A stretch of DNA of 64,000 bases from Devosia equisanguinis (GCF_900631955.1 NZ_UZWD01000031.1:17780-81779), one strand, 5' to 3'; positions 47,148-57,044 are shown, numbered from the stretch's first letter. The notes: generated by a model not told the origin, from the letters alone. Numbers and translations: made by a program.

Positions 47148-47282
47148 CAGCGCCCGACCCTGCCGGACCTCCGCCATGAGCGAGCCCGGCAACATCATAT
47201 TGCATGGTTTGTACTGGCCAGCCCACCAGAGGTTTCCTCCCGTGGGGCGGTTTCGCGGATCGTGCCAACAAGGCGGACCCTA

Positions 47283-49097
47283 ATGGCCCTGCGAAATATC
47301 GCCATCATCGCCCACGTCGACCATGGCAAGACCACGCTGATCGACGTGCTGCTCAAGCAATCCGGCTCCTTCCGCGAGAACGAGCGCGTCGAAGAGCGCG
47401 CCATGGACAGCAACGACATCGAACGCGAGCGTGGCATCACCATTCTCGCCAAGGTGACCTCGCTGATGTGGAACGACACCCGCATCAATATCGTCGACAC
47501 CCCCGGCCACGCCGACTTTGGCGGTGAAGTCGAGCGCATCCTGTCCATGGTCGATGGCGTGGTGCTGCTGGTGGACGCGGCCGAAGGCCCGATGCCGCAG
47601 ACCAAATTCGTGCTCGGCAAGGCGCTGGCCCAGGGCCTGCGCCCCATCGTTGCCATCAACAAGATCGACAAGTCCGACGAGCGCCACATGGAAGTGCTCG
47701 AGGAAATCTTCGACCTCTTCGTCGCCCTCGACGCCACGTCCGAACAGCTCGACTTCCCGGTGCTCTATGGCGCTGCCAAGCTCGGCTGGATGGCCAATGA
47801 GCCCGATGGCGCCCGCGACAGCCTGGCGCCGCTGCTCGACAAGGTCATCGAACACGTGCCCGAGCCCAAGGTGGAAGAAGGCCCGTTCCGCATGCTGGTC
47901 ACCACCATCGAGCGCAACCCGTTCCTCGGACGCATCCTGACCGGCCGCATCGCCTCGGGTTCGGTCAAGGCCGGTGACGCCGTGCACACGTTGAACCGCG
48001 ACGGCAAGATCGTCGAAAAGGGCCGCATCTCCAAGGTCCTGGCCTTCCGTGGCCTCGAGCGCAATCCCATCGAAGTCGGCGAAGCCGGTGATATCGTCGC
48101 CATTGCCGGTCTCGAAACCTCGACCGTGGCCGACACCATTGCCGTGCCCTCGGTCAGCGAGCCGATCGCCGCCAAGCCGATCGATCCCCCGACCCTGTCG
48201 GTCACCTTCCGCATCAATGACGGCCCGCTGGCTGGCCGCGAAGGCGACAAGGTGCAGTCCCGTGTCATCCGCGAGCGCCTGATGCGCGAAGCCGAAGGCA
48301 ATGTGGCCATCCGCGTCACCCCCGGCGACGACAATGACAGTTTTGACGTGGCCGGCCGCGGCGAACTGCAGCTCGCCGTGCTGATCGAAAACATGCGCCG
48401 CGAAGGCTTTGAGCTGACCATCGGTCGCCCGAAAGTGCTGTTCAAGGAAGAGAACGGCGTGCGCATGGAGCCGGTCGAGGAAGTCATCATCGACGTCGAT
48501 GACGAACATACCGGCGCCGTGGTGCAGAAGCTGACCGAGCGCAAGGGTGAACTCACCGACATGCGCCCCTCGGGCGTTGGCCGCACCCGTATCCGCCTGC
48601 TCGTGCCCACCCGTTCGCTGATCGGCTACCAGGCAGAACTGCTCTCGGACACCCGCGGCACCGCCATCTTCAACCGCCTGTTCCACTCCTTCGTGCCCTA
48701 TAAGGGCGATCTCTCGGGTCGTCGTACCGGCGTTCTGATCTCCAACGGCACCGGCCAGTCGGTGGCCTATGCCCTGTGGAACCTCGAAGAGCGCGGCCCG
48801 ATCATGATCGATGCCGGCGTGGACATCTATGAAGGCATGATCGTGGGCGAGCATTCTCGCGAAAACGACCTGGAAGTGAACGCGCTCAAGGGCAAGCAGC
48901 TCACCAATATCCGCACCACCTCCAAGGACGAAGCGGTGCGCCTGACCACGCCCAAGAAGCTGACGCTCGAACAGTCGCTCGGCTATATCGCCGACGACGA
49001 ATATGTCGAGGTGACACCCAAGTCGATCCGCCTGCGCAAGATCTGGCTCGACCCGAACGACCGCAAGCGCATGAGCCGCGCCTCCAAGTCGGCCTGA
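47283..49097 (+). CDS. typA: Ribosome-associated GTPase TypA/BipA
   Basis: 604 residues from the ATG at 47283 (AAGGCGG upstream). A translational GTPase with G1 IIAHVDHGKTTL, switch I ERERGITI, G3 DTPGHADFGGE, G4 NKID, then EF-G-like domains and the TypA-specific C-terminal domain. It acts on ribosome assembly and stress adaptation, especially in the cold. The frame is open upstream to 47145, but family N-termini start MALRNIAIIAHVDHGK. It is a single gene with a strong terminator. Confidence 0.98.
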   Translation: MALRNIAIIAHVDHGKTTLIDVLLKQSGSFRENERVEERAMDSNDIERERGITILAKVTSLMWNDTRINIVDTPGHADFGGEVERILSMVDGVVLLVDAAEGPMPQTKFVLGKALAQGLRPIVAINKIDKSDERHMEVLEEIFDLFVALDATSEQLDFPVLYGAAKLGWMANEPDGARDSLAPLLDKVIEHVPEPKVEEGPFRMLVTTIERNPFLGRILTGRIASGSVKAGDAVHTLNRDGKIVEKGRISKVLAFRGLERNPIEVGEAGDIVAIAGLETSTVADTIAVPSVSEPIAAKPIDPPTLSVTFRINDGPLAGREGDKVQSRVIRERLMREAEGNVAIRVTPGDDNDSFDVAGRGELQLAVLIENMRREGFELTIGRPKVLFKEENGVRMEPVEEVIIDVDDEHTGAVVQKLTERKGELTDMRPSGVGRTRIRLLVPTRSLIGYQAELLSDTRGTAIFNRLFHSFVPYKGDLSGRRTGVLISNGTGQSVAYALWNLEERGPIMIDAGVDIYEGMIVGEHSRENDLEVNALKGKQLTNIRTTSKDEAVRLTTPKKLTLEQSLGYIADDEYVEVTPKSIRLRKIWLDPNDRKRMSRASKSA

Positions 49098-49121
49098 TTC
49101 TTTTAGGCTTTTGATTACACG

Positions 49122-49151
49122 GGCCCCGGTGGAGACACCGGGGCCTTTTTG
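49122..49151 (+). terminator. Rho-independent terminator of typA
   Basis: A 10-bp stem GGCCCCGGTG/CACCGGGGCC with a GAGA loop, followed by five T residues. Confidence 0.93.
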
Positions 49152-49183
49152 CGTTTGGGGGCGGGGAAGGGGAAGCACCCTAA

Positions 49184-49280
49184 AGAGCCCTCGGGTCAGG
49201 CCCGAGGGCGACGGCTGGTGATTGTGACGCGATCAATTACCGCGCTGAGATCGTCACCCTCGGCCTTGAGCCGAGGGCCC
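49184..49280. repeat. Palindromic repeat family A, inverted pair 6
   Basis: Units at 49188-49208 and 49257-49277 lie in opposite orientation, 48 bp apart, between convergent typA and the VOC gene. The second unit has a compensatory change (CCTCGGCC / GGCCGAGG type arms) that keeps pairing. Confidence 0.8.
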
Positions 49281-49294
49281 ATCACGCTCTACCG

Positions 49295-49654
49295 CTAGTC
49301 CACAAACCCCTTGGGCGGTTCCGCCAGGGTGATCTGGTTGCCGTCGGCATCGGCGATCTGGGCGACGATGCCCCAATCGCCGGCGGCATCGGGACCGAGC
49401 GCGATGCCCGCCGCCTCGAGCCGTTGCCGTTCGGCTTCAATGGCGTGGACGACAATGGTGCTGCGGCTGTGTCCGGCATGGGCGGGATCGTGCCAGATCT
49501 GCAGGCCCCCGTCGCGCCGCCACTGCACCATATTGGGCGTGGGGCGGTCATCGGGGTCGCGGCCCATGAGGCGAGTGTAGAAATCGACACCGGCCTCGAA
49601 ATCGGACACGGCAATGCAGGCATAGATGCCCTTGATGCGCATGGCGTCTGACAT
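49295..49654 (-). CDS. VOC family protein
   Basis: 119 residues from the ATG at 49654 (GAGGAG upstream). GIYACIAVSDFEAGVDFYTR opens the fold and VAQIADADGNQITLAEPPKG closes it. This resembles the glyoxalase-like proteins often paired with dihydrofolate-reductase-like genes; the substrate is unknown. It lies 21 bp after the RibD-like gene, so the two form an operon. Confidence 0.87.
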   Translation of the reverse strand: MSDAMRIKGIYACIAVSDFEAGVDFYTRLMGRDPDDRPTPNMVQWRRDGGLQIWHDPAHAGHSRSTIVVHAIEAERQRLEAAGIALGPDAAGDWGIVAQIADADGNQITLAEPPKGFVD

Positions 49655-49675
49655 GGTTCGTCTCCTCGGCTGCAC

Positions 49676-50233
49676 CTAGTCGGCGCGCTTGCGATAGACT
49701 TGGACCACATTGCCCTTGTCGGTGACCTCGCAACGCACGAGCTCGAGCCTTGTGGTGGGATCGCCGGGCTCGAACAGGTGTCTGCCCGCGCCCGCCACAA
49801 CCGGATGGGTAATGAGGCTCAACTCATCCATCAGTCCGGCAAACAGCAATTGACGCACCAGCGAAATGCCGCCCATGGCCGCAATGGTGCCGCCCTTCTG
49901 CGCCTTGAGGTCGCGCACGACGTCGACGAGTTCACCCGTCATAAGCTGCGAATTGGACCAGGCCGCCATATCGGCCGCAGACAGGGTATGCGAGGCCACA
50001 TGTTTGGGCACCGCATTGATGAAATCAGCAAAATCCCCGTCCTGGGTGGCATTGGGCCAATAGCCCGCCCAGTCCTGCCAGCCGACCCGACCCATCAGCA
50101 CCGTATCGGTCTCCGCCTGGATGGAGGTGAGCATCCGGCCCAGCCCGTCATCAAAATTGTCGAACTGGAATTTATAGGGGTCCTGCACCACCCCATCGAC
50201 CGAATGAAACAGGCCGGCAATCAGCTTCCGCAT
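49676..50233 (-). CDS. Dihydrofolate reductase/RibD C-terminal family protein
   Basis: 185 residues: MRKLIAGLFHSVDGVVQDPY at the N-terminus, TDTVLMGRVGWQDWAGYWPN in the middle, and TIAAMGGISLVRQLLFAGLM then DELSLITHPVVAGAGRHLFE, which match the NADPH-dependent RibD_C group of stand-alone reductases (YyaP/YwjB type). The physiological substrate is generally unknown. First gene of a two-gene operon with a VOC protein. The 298 bp upstream (50234-50531) hold no gene I can support, only the hppA terminator. Confidence 0.88.
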   Translation of the reverse strand: MRKLIAGLFHSVDGVVQDPYKFQFDNFDDGLGRMLTSIQAETDTVLMGRVGWQDWAGYWPNATQDGDFADFINAVPKHVASHTLSAADMAAWSNSQLMTGELVDVVRDLKAQKGGTIAAMGGISLVRQLLFAGLMDELSLITHPVVAGAGRHLFEPGDPTTRLELVRCEVTDKGNVVQVYRKRAD

Positions 50234-50474
50234 GGTTTGTCTCCCACAGCACGGACACCCATCATGCGCCCGTTTCAGCTACACGACGAGTGAGGGTGGG
50301 GGCGTTCGACATTTTCGAGGTGACGTTCAACACACGCACCGCGCGGTGAGCGAAACCAGGTCAAGCTATCGAACTGAAATTTGCAGGCTTGGCCCCGCGC
50401 CATCGGGTGAACGAACGCCTGCATATCCTTGAGTCACCCACCTTGACCGGCATAAGTCGAGAGTTCTTTAACGA

Positions 50475-50505
50475 ACAAAAGCCCGGAGCTTACGCCCCGG
50501 GCTTT
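50475..50505 (-). terminator. Rho-independent terminator of hppA
   Basis: On the minus strand AAAGCCCGG and CCGGGCTTT pair around a 10-nt loop and are followed by TTTTGT. It lies about 25 bp after the hppA stop. Confidence 0.88.
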
Positions 50506-50531
50506 CTTCATTCAGTCCAGCCGACGTCTGG

Positions 50532-52673
50532 TCACCCCAGATGCGCCAGGACTGCCAGCAGCAGAAGCGCCACGATATTGGTGATCTTGATCATCGGGTT
50601 GACGGCGGGGCCGGCCGTGTCCTTGTAGGGGTCGCCGACGGTGTCGCCGGTGACGGAGGCCTTGTGGGCGTCGCTGCCCTTGTGATGGGTGACGCCGTGG
50701 CTGTCGGTAAAGCCGTCCTCAAAGCTCTTCTTGGCATTGTCCCAGGCGCCGCCGCCCGCCGTCATCGAGATGGCGACGAAGAGCCCGGTGACGATGACGC
50801 CCATGAGCATGGCGCCGAGAGCCGAGAAGCCGGCGGCAGGGCCGGCGATCCAGTTGATGAGGAAGAAGACGACGATGGGGCTGAGCACCGGCAGCAGCGA
50901 AGGAATGATCATTTCCTTGATCGCCGCCTTGGTCAGCATGTCGACGGCCCGCGCATAATCAGGCTTTGACGTGCCGGCCATGATGCCTGGATCGGCCTTG
51001 AACTGGCGGCGCACTTCCACCACCACCGATTGCGCGGCGCGGCCCACCGCCGTCATCGACATGCCGCCGAAAAGGAAGGGCAGAAGCCCGCCAAACAACA
51101 GGCCCACCACCACATAGGGATCGGCCAGCGAAAAGCTGAGCGTGCCCATGCCCTGGAAGATCGCCGGCGCATCGGGCAGGCCGGAGAAATAGATGAGGTC
51201 CTGAGTATAGGCGGCGAACAGCACCAGGGCCCCGAGACCAGCCGAACCGATGGCATAGCCCTTGGTAACGGCCTTGGTGGTATTGCCGACGGCGTCGAGC
51301 GCATCGGTATTGTGGCGTACCGAAGCATCGAGCCCGGCCATTTCCGCAATGCCGCCGGCATTGTCGGTGACCGGGCCGAAGGCGTCGAGCGCCACGATCA
51401 TGCCGGCAATGGCCAGCATGGTCGCCACCGCAAAGGCGATGCCGAACAGGCCCGCCAGTGAATAGGTGACGATGATACCGGCAATAATGGTGAGCGCCGG
51501 CAGGGCGGTGGATTCGAGCGAAACCGCCAGGCCCTGGATGACATTGGTGCCGTGTCCGGTGACCGAGGCCTCGGCGATGGAATTGACCGGGCGGCGATTG
51601 GTGCCGGTATAATATTCGGTGATGACGATGATCAGCCCGGTAATGACGAGGCCGACCACGCCGCACCAGAACAGGTGCCAGGGGGTAAAGGTCTTGTCAT
51701 TGGCGGCGATGGCAACGTTCATGTCGCCGAACATCAGCCACAGCACCGGTAACAGCGCCACCAGCGACAACACGCCCGAGGCGATGACGCCCTTGTAGAG
51801 CGCACCCATGATATTGTTGTCGGCGCCGAGCTTGACGAAATAGGTGCCGATGATCGAGGTGACGACGCAGGCCCCGCCAATGGCCAGCGGCAGCACCATG
51901 CCGATGAGCCGGAACGGCTCGGGCAGGATGATGGCGGCCAGCACCATGGTGGCGACGATGGTGACCACATAGGTTTCGAAGAGGTCGGCCGCCATGCCGG
52001 CGCAATCGCCGACATTGTCGCCCACATTGTCGGCAATGGTGGCGGGGTTACGCGGATCGTCCTCGGGAATGCCGGCTTCGACCTTGCCCACCATATCGCC
52101 ACCGACATCGGCGCCCTTGGTGAAGATACCACCGCCGAGACGCGCGAAGATGGAGATCAGCGAGGCACCGAAGCTGAGGGCCACCAGCGCATCGATGACG
52201 GTGCGGCTGGTCGCCTCAAAACCCATGCCGCGCAGCACGAGGAAATAGAGCGTGACGCCGAGAAGGCCCAGACCCGCCACCAGCATGCCGGTGACGGCGC
52301 CGGACTTGAAGGCCAGATCAAGGCCCTTGGCCAGCGAGCCGACGGCCGCCTGGGCGACGCGCACATTGGCGCGCACCGACACATTCATGCCGATAAAGCC
52401 GGCAGCGCCCGAAAGCACCGCGCCGATCAGAAAGCCAATGGCCGCATAGGGCCCGAGCAAGAGCCAGGCGGCGACGAGGATGACGACGCCGACAATGCCG
52501 ATCGTGGTGTATTGCCGCTTGAGATAGGCCGAAGCGCCTTCGCGCACCGCGGCCGAAATCTCCTGCATGCGCGCCGAGCCCGCATCGGCGGCCAACAGGC
52601 CTTGGGTAGTGACTATGCCGTATACGATAGACAGACCGCCACAGGCGACGATCAGCCAGAGTGCCAAATCCAT
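50532..52673 (-). CDS. hppA: Proton-translocating membrane pyrophosphatase
   Basis: 713 residues and about 16 membrane helices. It couples hydrolysis of pyrophosphate to proton export. The catalytic signature is [20 protein letters not shown] followed by [18 protein letters not shown]; a second Asp-rich loop near the C-terminus is [37 protein letters not shown] has Lys in the position that marks the potassium-independent class (Ala in the potassium-dependent class), so I expect a K+-insensitive H+ pump. A single gene with its own terminator. Confidence 0.97.
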   Translation of the reverse strand: MDLALWLIVACGGLSIVYGIVTTQGLLAADAGSARMQEISAAVREGASAYLKRQYTTIGIVGVVILVAAWLLLGPYAAIGFLIGAVLSGAAGFIGMNVSVRANVRVAQAAVGSLAKGLDLAFKSGAVTGMLVAGLGLLGVTLYFLVLRGMGFEATSRTVIDALVALSFGASLISIFARLGGGIFTKGADVGGDMVGKVEAGIPEDDPRNPATIADNVGDNVGDCAGMAADLFETYVVTIVATMVLAAIILPEPFRLIGMVLPLAIGGACVVTSIIGTYFVKLGADNNIMGALYKGVIASGVLSLVALLPVLWLMFGDMNVAIAANDKTFTPWHLFWCGVVGLVITGLIIVITEYYTGTNRRPVNSIAEASVTGHGTNVIQGLAVSLESTALPALTIIAGIIVTYSLAGLFGIAFAVATMLAIAGMIVALDAFGPVTDNAGGIAEMAGLDASVRHNTDALDAVGNTTKAVTKGYAIGSAGLGALVLFAAYTQDLIYFSGLPDAPAIFQGMGTLSFSLADPYVVVGLLFGGLLPFLFGGMSMTAVGRAAQSVVVEVRRQFKADPGIMAGTSKPDYARAVDMLTKAAIKEMIIPSLLPVLSPIVVFFLINWIAGPAAGFSALGAMLMGVIVTGLFVAISMTAGGGAWDNAKKSFEDGFTDSHGVTHHKGSDAHKASVTGDTVGDPYKDTAGPAVNPMIKITNIVALLLLAVLAHLG

Positions 52674-52859
52674 AAGTCCAGTCCCTCGAATGTGTCCTCC
52701 GAGGAGCCCGCACCGGCTGGGTTCGGATCGTGACGCCCGCGCCCCCGCCAGCCCTCCGTCGAGCCCCTTCCAAGCAAGGAGCTTACCGGGATTGCCGGGT
52801 TAAGCAATTGGAAAGTGTGACGGTTTGTCGCGGGGGTTTTGGGGGAGGCCCGAGCCCGT

Positions 52860-53186
52860 TCACCCGCCTGCGACGGCCATTGCGCGTTCGGCGAGGGCCG
52901 TGGCGTCGCCGGAGACGACGAGCGTTTTCTGCCGGCTGGTGTCGCCGCTTACCAGGGTGATGGTGGATTTGGCAGTGCCAAGCGCCTTGGCCATCAGGAC
53001 GATGACGGCGGCATTGGCCTTGCCCTTGTCGGGCACGGCACTGACGCGGACCCGCAGCACGCAGCTGCCGTCGTCACGGATTTCGGCGCCGTCTATGGCG
53101 TCGCGCCCGGCATTGGGCGTGACCCGCAGGTGCAGGAGGAGGCCGGAGGGCGTTGGCCTGAACCAGCTAGATGCCGGCGCGGACAA
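52860..53186 (-). CDS. DUF167 (YggU) family protein
   Basis: 108 residues: SGLLLHLRVTPNAGRDAIDG, VSAVPDKGKANAAVIVLMAK and KSTITLVSGDTSRQKTLVVS match DUF167/YggU, a small conserved fold of unknown function. It overlaps the yggT gene by 20 bp, the arrangement seen in many proteobacteria. The 186-bp gap to hppA holds no feature I recognise beyond the hppA ribosome site. Confidence 0.92.
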   Translation of the reverse strand: MSAPASSWFRPTPSGLLLHLRVTPNAGRDAIDGAEIRDDGSCVLRVRVSAVPDKGKANAAVIVLMAKALGTAKSTITLVSGDTSRQKTLVVSGDATALAERAMAVAGG

Positions 53187-53469
53187 CGGCGGGATAGATG
53201 TAATAGCCGATGATCGACTGGATGAAGAACAGCAGCAGGAAGGCGATCAGCGGGCTCAAGTCGAGGCCCGAGAGATTGGGCATGAAGCGCCGGATGGGAT
53301 TGAGCACCGGTTCGGTCAACTGATTGACCACGCGCCAGACGGCGGCGACGAACTGGTTGCGCGTATTGATGACGTTGAACGAGATCAGCCAGCTCATGAT
53401 GATCATGATGAGCAGCACCCACCAGTAGAGCTGGAGGAGAATGAGGATGATATCGAGAACGGCGCGCAT
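53167..53469 (-). CDS. YggT family membrane protein
   Basis: 100 residues with two hydrophobic pairs; VLNPIRRFMPNLSGLDLSPL is the YggT signature between them. Relatives are linked to osmotic tolerance and, in Gram-positives and chloroplasts, to division-site or cytochrome assembly functions; no role is assigned. First of a two-gene unit with DUF167. Confidence 0.93.
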   Translation of the reverse strand: MRAVLDIILILLQLYWWVLLIMIIMSWLISFNVINTRNQFVAAVWRVVNQLTEPVLNPIRRFMPNLSGLDLSPLIAFLLLFFIQSIIGYYIYPAVVRAGI

Positions 53470-53591
53470 GGGCGTCTCCGGAAAAAGCTGGGACTTATCT
53501 AGTCGCTGAGCCCGCTGGCGACAAGACCTTGCGGCTTGCGCTGGCGACAGACCCGCTGTCTTGCGCGGGCTGAAGGCTGCCAGCCCGCGGA

Positions 53592-53640
53592 CAGTCAGGG
53601 CCCTGCATCGAGGTCAATGGATGCAGGGCCCGAATGACTG
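53592..53640. repeat. Long interrupted inverted repeat
   Basis: CAGTCA plus GGGCCCTGCAT pair with ATGCAGGGCCC plus TGACTG: 17 bp of stem with a 3-nt bulge and a 12-nt loop. No T-run follows. The 513-bp gap 53470-53982 holds this structure and one family B element, and no gene I can support. Confidence 0.65.
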
Positions 53641-53812
53641 ACGCCCGGTACGCAGCACTACTCTTCCGGACGCTCCCCCAATTGCACGAACCGTGCCAGT
53701 TCGACGGGCGCGGCAAACCAGGCGGCAAATGTTAAGCCCTTATGAAGTTTCGCATTTTGCGCACCGCTTTGCCTTGCAGAATGCAAGAGGCCTCGCAAAT
53801 TGCAAGGGACTG

Positions 53813-53986
53813 CTAGAGCGTTTCACGTTCTGGTTGATGCGGCTCCATCGCCCCCTTCCCCTTGAGGGGAGGGTCGGGGAGGGGGTCGTTCAGTGACACA
53901 CTGATGGACCCCCACCCTCATTCCCTCCCCTCAAGGGGGAGGGAGGCGAAAGAGTTGAGAGTCCACCTCAGTTTGAAATGATCTAG
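53813..53986. repeat. Family B composite intergenic repeat, abutting dedA
   Basis: It begins CTAGAGCGTTTCACG and then GATGCGGCTCC, has a CCTTGAGGGGAGGG hairpin, the central CAGTGACACACTGATGGACC, an inverted CCCTCCCCTCAAGGGGGAGG hairpin, and ends with GTCCACCTCAGTTTGAAATG then ATCTAG. About 174 bp with CTAG at both ends. The last CTAG contains the dedA stop codon. Confidence 0.82.
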
Positions 53987-54591
53987 TCGCGCGGCTTGCT
54001 CGGTTTCCAGGTGATGACCCGGTAGAGATAGATGAGCACGACCAGACCCAGCACCACATAGCTCAGCGGATCGAGCACCACTTCGATGACGTGGTAATGC
54101 TCATGGAGGATAAAGCCGGCCATGGTCAGGAAGGTGTTCCAGATCAGCGCACCCAGCGTCGAGGCGAGAAGGAAGATCCAGAGCGGCATGCGCGACAGGC
54201 CGGCGGGGATGGAGATCAGCGTGCGAATGAGCGGGATCAGCCGGCCGAACAGCACGATGGTCGGGCCATAACGTTTGAACCAGGCGACGGCGATATCGAT
54301 CTCGTCGGCATTGAAGGCCATGAAGCGGCCGAACTTGTCGGCCAGCCAGCGCACCCGATCGAGCCCGAAAAAGCGACCGGCGAAATACCAGGGCAGCATG
54401 CCCACCACCGCGCCGACCGTCGCCGTCGCCAGAACGCCGAACAGGTTGAGATCGCCATTGGCCGCCGCAAAGCCGGCAAAGGGGATGATCAGCTCGGACG
54501 GAATCGGAGGAAACAACGATTCGGCCAGCATGACGAGGAAAATCCCGACATAGCCAAGCTCTGAAATGGTCTGGATGATCCAATCGGTCAT
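53983..54591 (-). CDS. DedA/VTT-domain membrane protein
   Basis: 202 residues with four to five membrane segments. The DedA hallmarks are ESLFPPIPSELIIPFAGF near the N-terminus and the amphipathic FGRLIPLIRTLISIPAGLSR. Some DedA proteins (UptA type) recycle undecaprenyl phosphate and others affect membrane charge and pH homeostasis; which applies here is unknown. Its TAG stop coincides with the end of a family B repeat. Confidence 0.93.
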   Translation of the reverse strand: MTDWIIQTISELGYVGIFLVMLAESLFPPIPSELIIPFAGFAAANGDLNLFGVLATATVGAVVGMLPWYFAGRFFGLDRVRWLADKFGRFMAFNADEIDIAVAWFKRYGPTIVLFGRLIPLIRTLISIPAGLSRMPLWIFLLASTLGALIWNTFLTMAGFILHEHYHVIEVVLDPLSYVVLGLVVLIYLYRVITWKPSKPRD

Positions 54592-54676
54592 GAATACCTT
54601 CGTGCGTTCGGGAAATGATCGGGCCGGGATAGCCGCTGCCGGCGCCGAGGTCTATCCCGCGCGGGTCAATATAGGG

Positions 54677-55570
54677 TTAGGACCCGCCGAGCTCCGTCAA
54701 ACGAGCGAGGAGACGGTCTTTTTCCAGCGTCAGGCCCTTGTAATCGAGCTGTTCGGGCGTCAGCGCCCGCACCTGGTCGATCAGCGCTACCGCGATGGCG
54801 GGGGCGTTAGGGCGGCTGGCGATCTGGTCGAGGCTTTCGGTTGAGATGCGGATGGCAAAGGCCATGGCGCCGGTCTCGGGCAGCTTGCGCAGGGTCTGCC
54901 GCTCGACGCGCAGGATGACCGGATCGGCGCGGTCCCCATGGCCAAAGCGCCGGATACCAGGGCCGAGACTATCGGGATGATGCAGCCGCTCATCGCCATA
55001 AAGCGAGAAATTCCAGCGGATCATCGGCGTTTCCGGCCGGGTGGCGTCGAACATGCGCGCCATGATCTGGGCGGAACGTGTGCCCGGCCCAAAGCCGGGG
55101 ACCGGATCGTGAATGGCGTCGAGCTGCCTGCCGAGCTTTTCGGCCAAAGCCCAGGACGAGGGAAAGGCGAGACTGCCCGCAGTCAGCCGCCAGCCTTCGT
55201 CACCGCGTTGCAGCAGCAGCAGATCGTCCTGCACCAGTCTTGCCGCCACGGCCAGCGGGGCGTCTTCGGCCTCGGTAGCGACCACCTGATCGAGCGGCAG
55301 GATGCGCAGACCGGTGCCGGTGGCCTGCCACAGGTGCGGAAAGCGGGCGGGCAGATAGTCGACCAACAGGGCCAAAAGTTCGGCCTGCGCCGCTCGGCTC
55401 TCCGGCAATTCGGCGAAGATATCAGGCGTCCCCAGTGCCTGCAGCCGGGCCTTTTCGCGAAGCTGCTCGGCGAGGCACGCATCCGGCTCGAGCCAATCCT
55501 CGAGCGGCAGCGGCCTGGTGCCGATCTGGAACAGGCGCGAGGAACCATCATAGGGCGTGGCATGCATCAT
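54677..55570 (-). CDS. Haem-dependent oxidative N-demethylase family protein (DUF3445)
   Basis: 297 residues. Family features are GWRLTAGSLAFPSSWALAEK, LDAIHDPVPGFGPG, IRWNFSLYGDERL and ILRVERQTLRKLPETGAMAF. The founding enzyme (HODM) is a haem protein that oxidatively N-demethylates dimethylamine-type substrates; the exact substrate here is unproven. It follows hemN by 45 bp on the same strand, so it may be co-transcribed with the haem-synthesis gene. Confidence 0.87.
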   Translation of the reverse strand: MMHATPYDGSSRLFQIGTRPLPLEDWLEPDACLAEQLREKARLQALGTPDIFAELPESRAAQAELLALLVDYLPARFPHLWQATGTGLRILPLDQVVATEAEDAPLAVAARLVQDDLLLLQRGDEGWRLTAGSLAFPSSWALAEKLGRQLDAIHDPVPGFGPGTRSAQIMARMFDATRPETPMIRWNFSLYGDERLHHPDSLGPGIRRFGHGDRADPVILRVERQTLRKLPETGAMAFAIRISTESLDQIASRPNAPAIAVALIDQVRALTPEQLDYKGLTLEKDRLLARLTELGGS

Positions 55571-55615
55571 CGCCGAGCTATGGCGCCTGCCCGGACGGCT
55601 GGCAAGCCCCGCCGT

Positions 55616-56971
55616 CTAGACCGCGATGGAGTGGCGGGCGGTGCCGAGGTCGAGATAGGCGTCGAGCCGGGCGGCGATGGTGCGGATGAAGGGGCGGCCG
55701 GCATCGGTGACGATGACAGTCTCGCCATCGAGCACCAGCAACCCATCCTTGTCGACCCGCGCCATGGCCAGGAGCTCCTCGTGCAGCGCCGCTCCGGCCG
55801 CGCCGAAGGTGGCGAGATCGGCGGGGCCGATGGCAAAATGGCAGAGCAGGGTTTCGATGGCATGGCCGCGCAGCCGGTCGTCCTGGGTCAGGGCGACACC
55901 CCGAGCAATGGCGCCGGAACCGCCATCGACGGCCTTGCGGTATTCCCCGGTGGCGGTGATGTTCTGCACATAGCCCTGCGGCAATTGCCCGATGGCCGAG
56001 GCGCCCAGCCCGATCAGCGCATTGGCGGCATCATCCGTATAGCCCTGGAAATTGCGGCGCAGCTGTCCAGTGGCGGCGGCACGGGCCAGACTGTCGCCGG
56101 GCAGCGCGAAATGGTCGAAGCCGATCGGCGCCATGCCGCCCGCCACCAGCATCTTGGCGGCCAGCTGCGCCTGCGCAAAGCGGGCATGGCGGCCGGGCAG
56201 GCTGGCATCGTGGATCATCTTCTGATGCGGCTTCATCCACGGCACATGGGCATAACCGAACAGCGCCGCCCGATCCGGCTGCAGCGACAGCGCCTGCTCG
56301 ATGGTGCGGGCAATGCCGGTTTCGGTCTGGAACGGCAGGCCATAGAGCAGGTCGAGATTAACCGAGCGCACGCCGCGGCTGCGCATGGCCTCGACCACGG
56401 CCGCCGTCTGCTCGAAGGTCTGGATGCGGTTGATGGCCTTTTGCACCACGGGATCGAAATCCTGCACGCCCAGGCTCGCCCGCTTCAGGCCGAATTCGGC
56501 CATGGCATCATAACGGCCATCGTCGAGATCATTGGGATCGATCTCGATGCTGATCTCGGCATCGGGGGCGATAGTGAAGCGCTCGGCGAGCAGCGCCTTC
56601 AGAGCGAGGAGATCGGTAGGGGTGAGCAGGGTCGGCGAGCCACCGCCCAGGTGAATGGCGGTGATCCGACCGCGTCCTGCCAATTGCCGGGACACCCAGT
56701 CGATTTCCCGATGCAGCGACACGAGGTAATCGGCCACCGGCTCATAGCGCAGGGTATGCTTGGTGTGGCAGCCGCAGAACCAGCAAAGCCGATCGCAATA
56801 AGGAATGTGCAGGTAAAGCGAGAGCGTTGCGTCATCGGGCAGCGCGGTGAGCCAGTTGGCATAGGTCGCGGTGTCGATCCCGGCATGGAAATGCGGTGCG
56901 GTGGGATAGCTGGTATAACGCGGCACCGCAGTCGAATAGCGGTCGATCAATTGCGCAGTGGTCGGGGACAT
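55616..56971 (-). CDS. hemN: Oxygen-independent coproporphyrinogen III oxidase HemN
   Basis: A radical-SAM enzyme that decarboxylates coproporphyrinogen III to protoporphyrinogen IX without oxygen. 451 residues from the ATG at 56971. YCDRLCWFCGC carries the CxxxCxxC cluster ligands and the fourth HemN Cys. HLGGGSPTLLTP, SLGVQDFDPVVQKAINRIQT and NLDLLYGLPFQT are family landmarks. A perfect FNR box lies 60 bp upstream, predicting induction at low oxygen. Confidence 0.97.
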   Translation of the reverse strand: MSPTTAQLIDRYSTAVPRYTSYPTAPHFHAGIDTATYANWLTALPDDATLSLYLHIPYCDRLCWFCGCHTKHTLRYEPVADYLVSLHREIDWVSRQLAGRGRITAIHLGGGSPTLLTPTDLLALKALLAERFTIAPDAEISIEIDPNDLDDGRYDAMAEFGLKRASLGVQDFDPVVQKAINRIQTFEQTAAVVEAMRSRGVRSVNLDLLYGLPFQTETGIARTIEQALSLQPDRAALFGYAHVPWMKPHQKMIHDASLPGRHARFAQAQLAAKMLVAGGMAPIGFDHFALPGDSLARAAATGQLRRNFQGYTDDAANALIGLGASAIGQLPQGYVQNITATGEYRKAVDGGSGAIARGVALTQDDRLRGHAIETLLCHFAIGPADLATFGAAGAALHEELLAMARVDKDGLLVLDGETVIVTDAGRPFIRTIAARLDAYLDLGTARHSIAV

Positions 56972-57030
56972 GGCGGTTCCGGGGCTCGGGATCATGGCCA
57001 CCGGTCTATCGGCTCGAGCCCCGAATGCCT

Positions 57031-57044
57031 TTGATCGGGATCAA
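57031..57044. promoter_or_regulatory. FNR/FnrL box upstream of hemN
   Basis: TTGAT-CGGG-ATCAA is the exact FNR consensus palindrome. It is 60 bp from the hemN ATG (minus strand) and 130 bp from the panB ATG (plus strand). HemN control by FnrL is well known in alphaproteobacteria. Confidence 0.85.

Noticed and set aside
47280..49178. A 632-codon open frame antisense to typA
   Set aside because: A composition shadow of a highly expressed GTPase gene; no ribosome site or recognisable domain.
50289..50470. A possible tRNA or small RNA upstream of the hppA terminator
   Set aside because: No cloverleaf, T-loop GGTTCGAATCC-type sequence or promoter could be recognised; only the terminator is supported.
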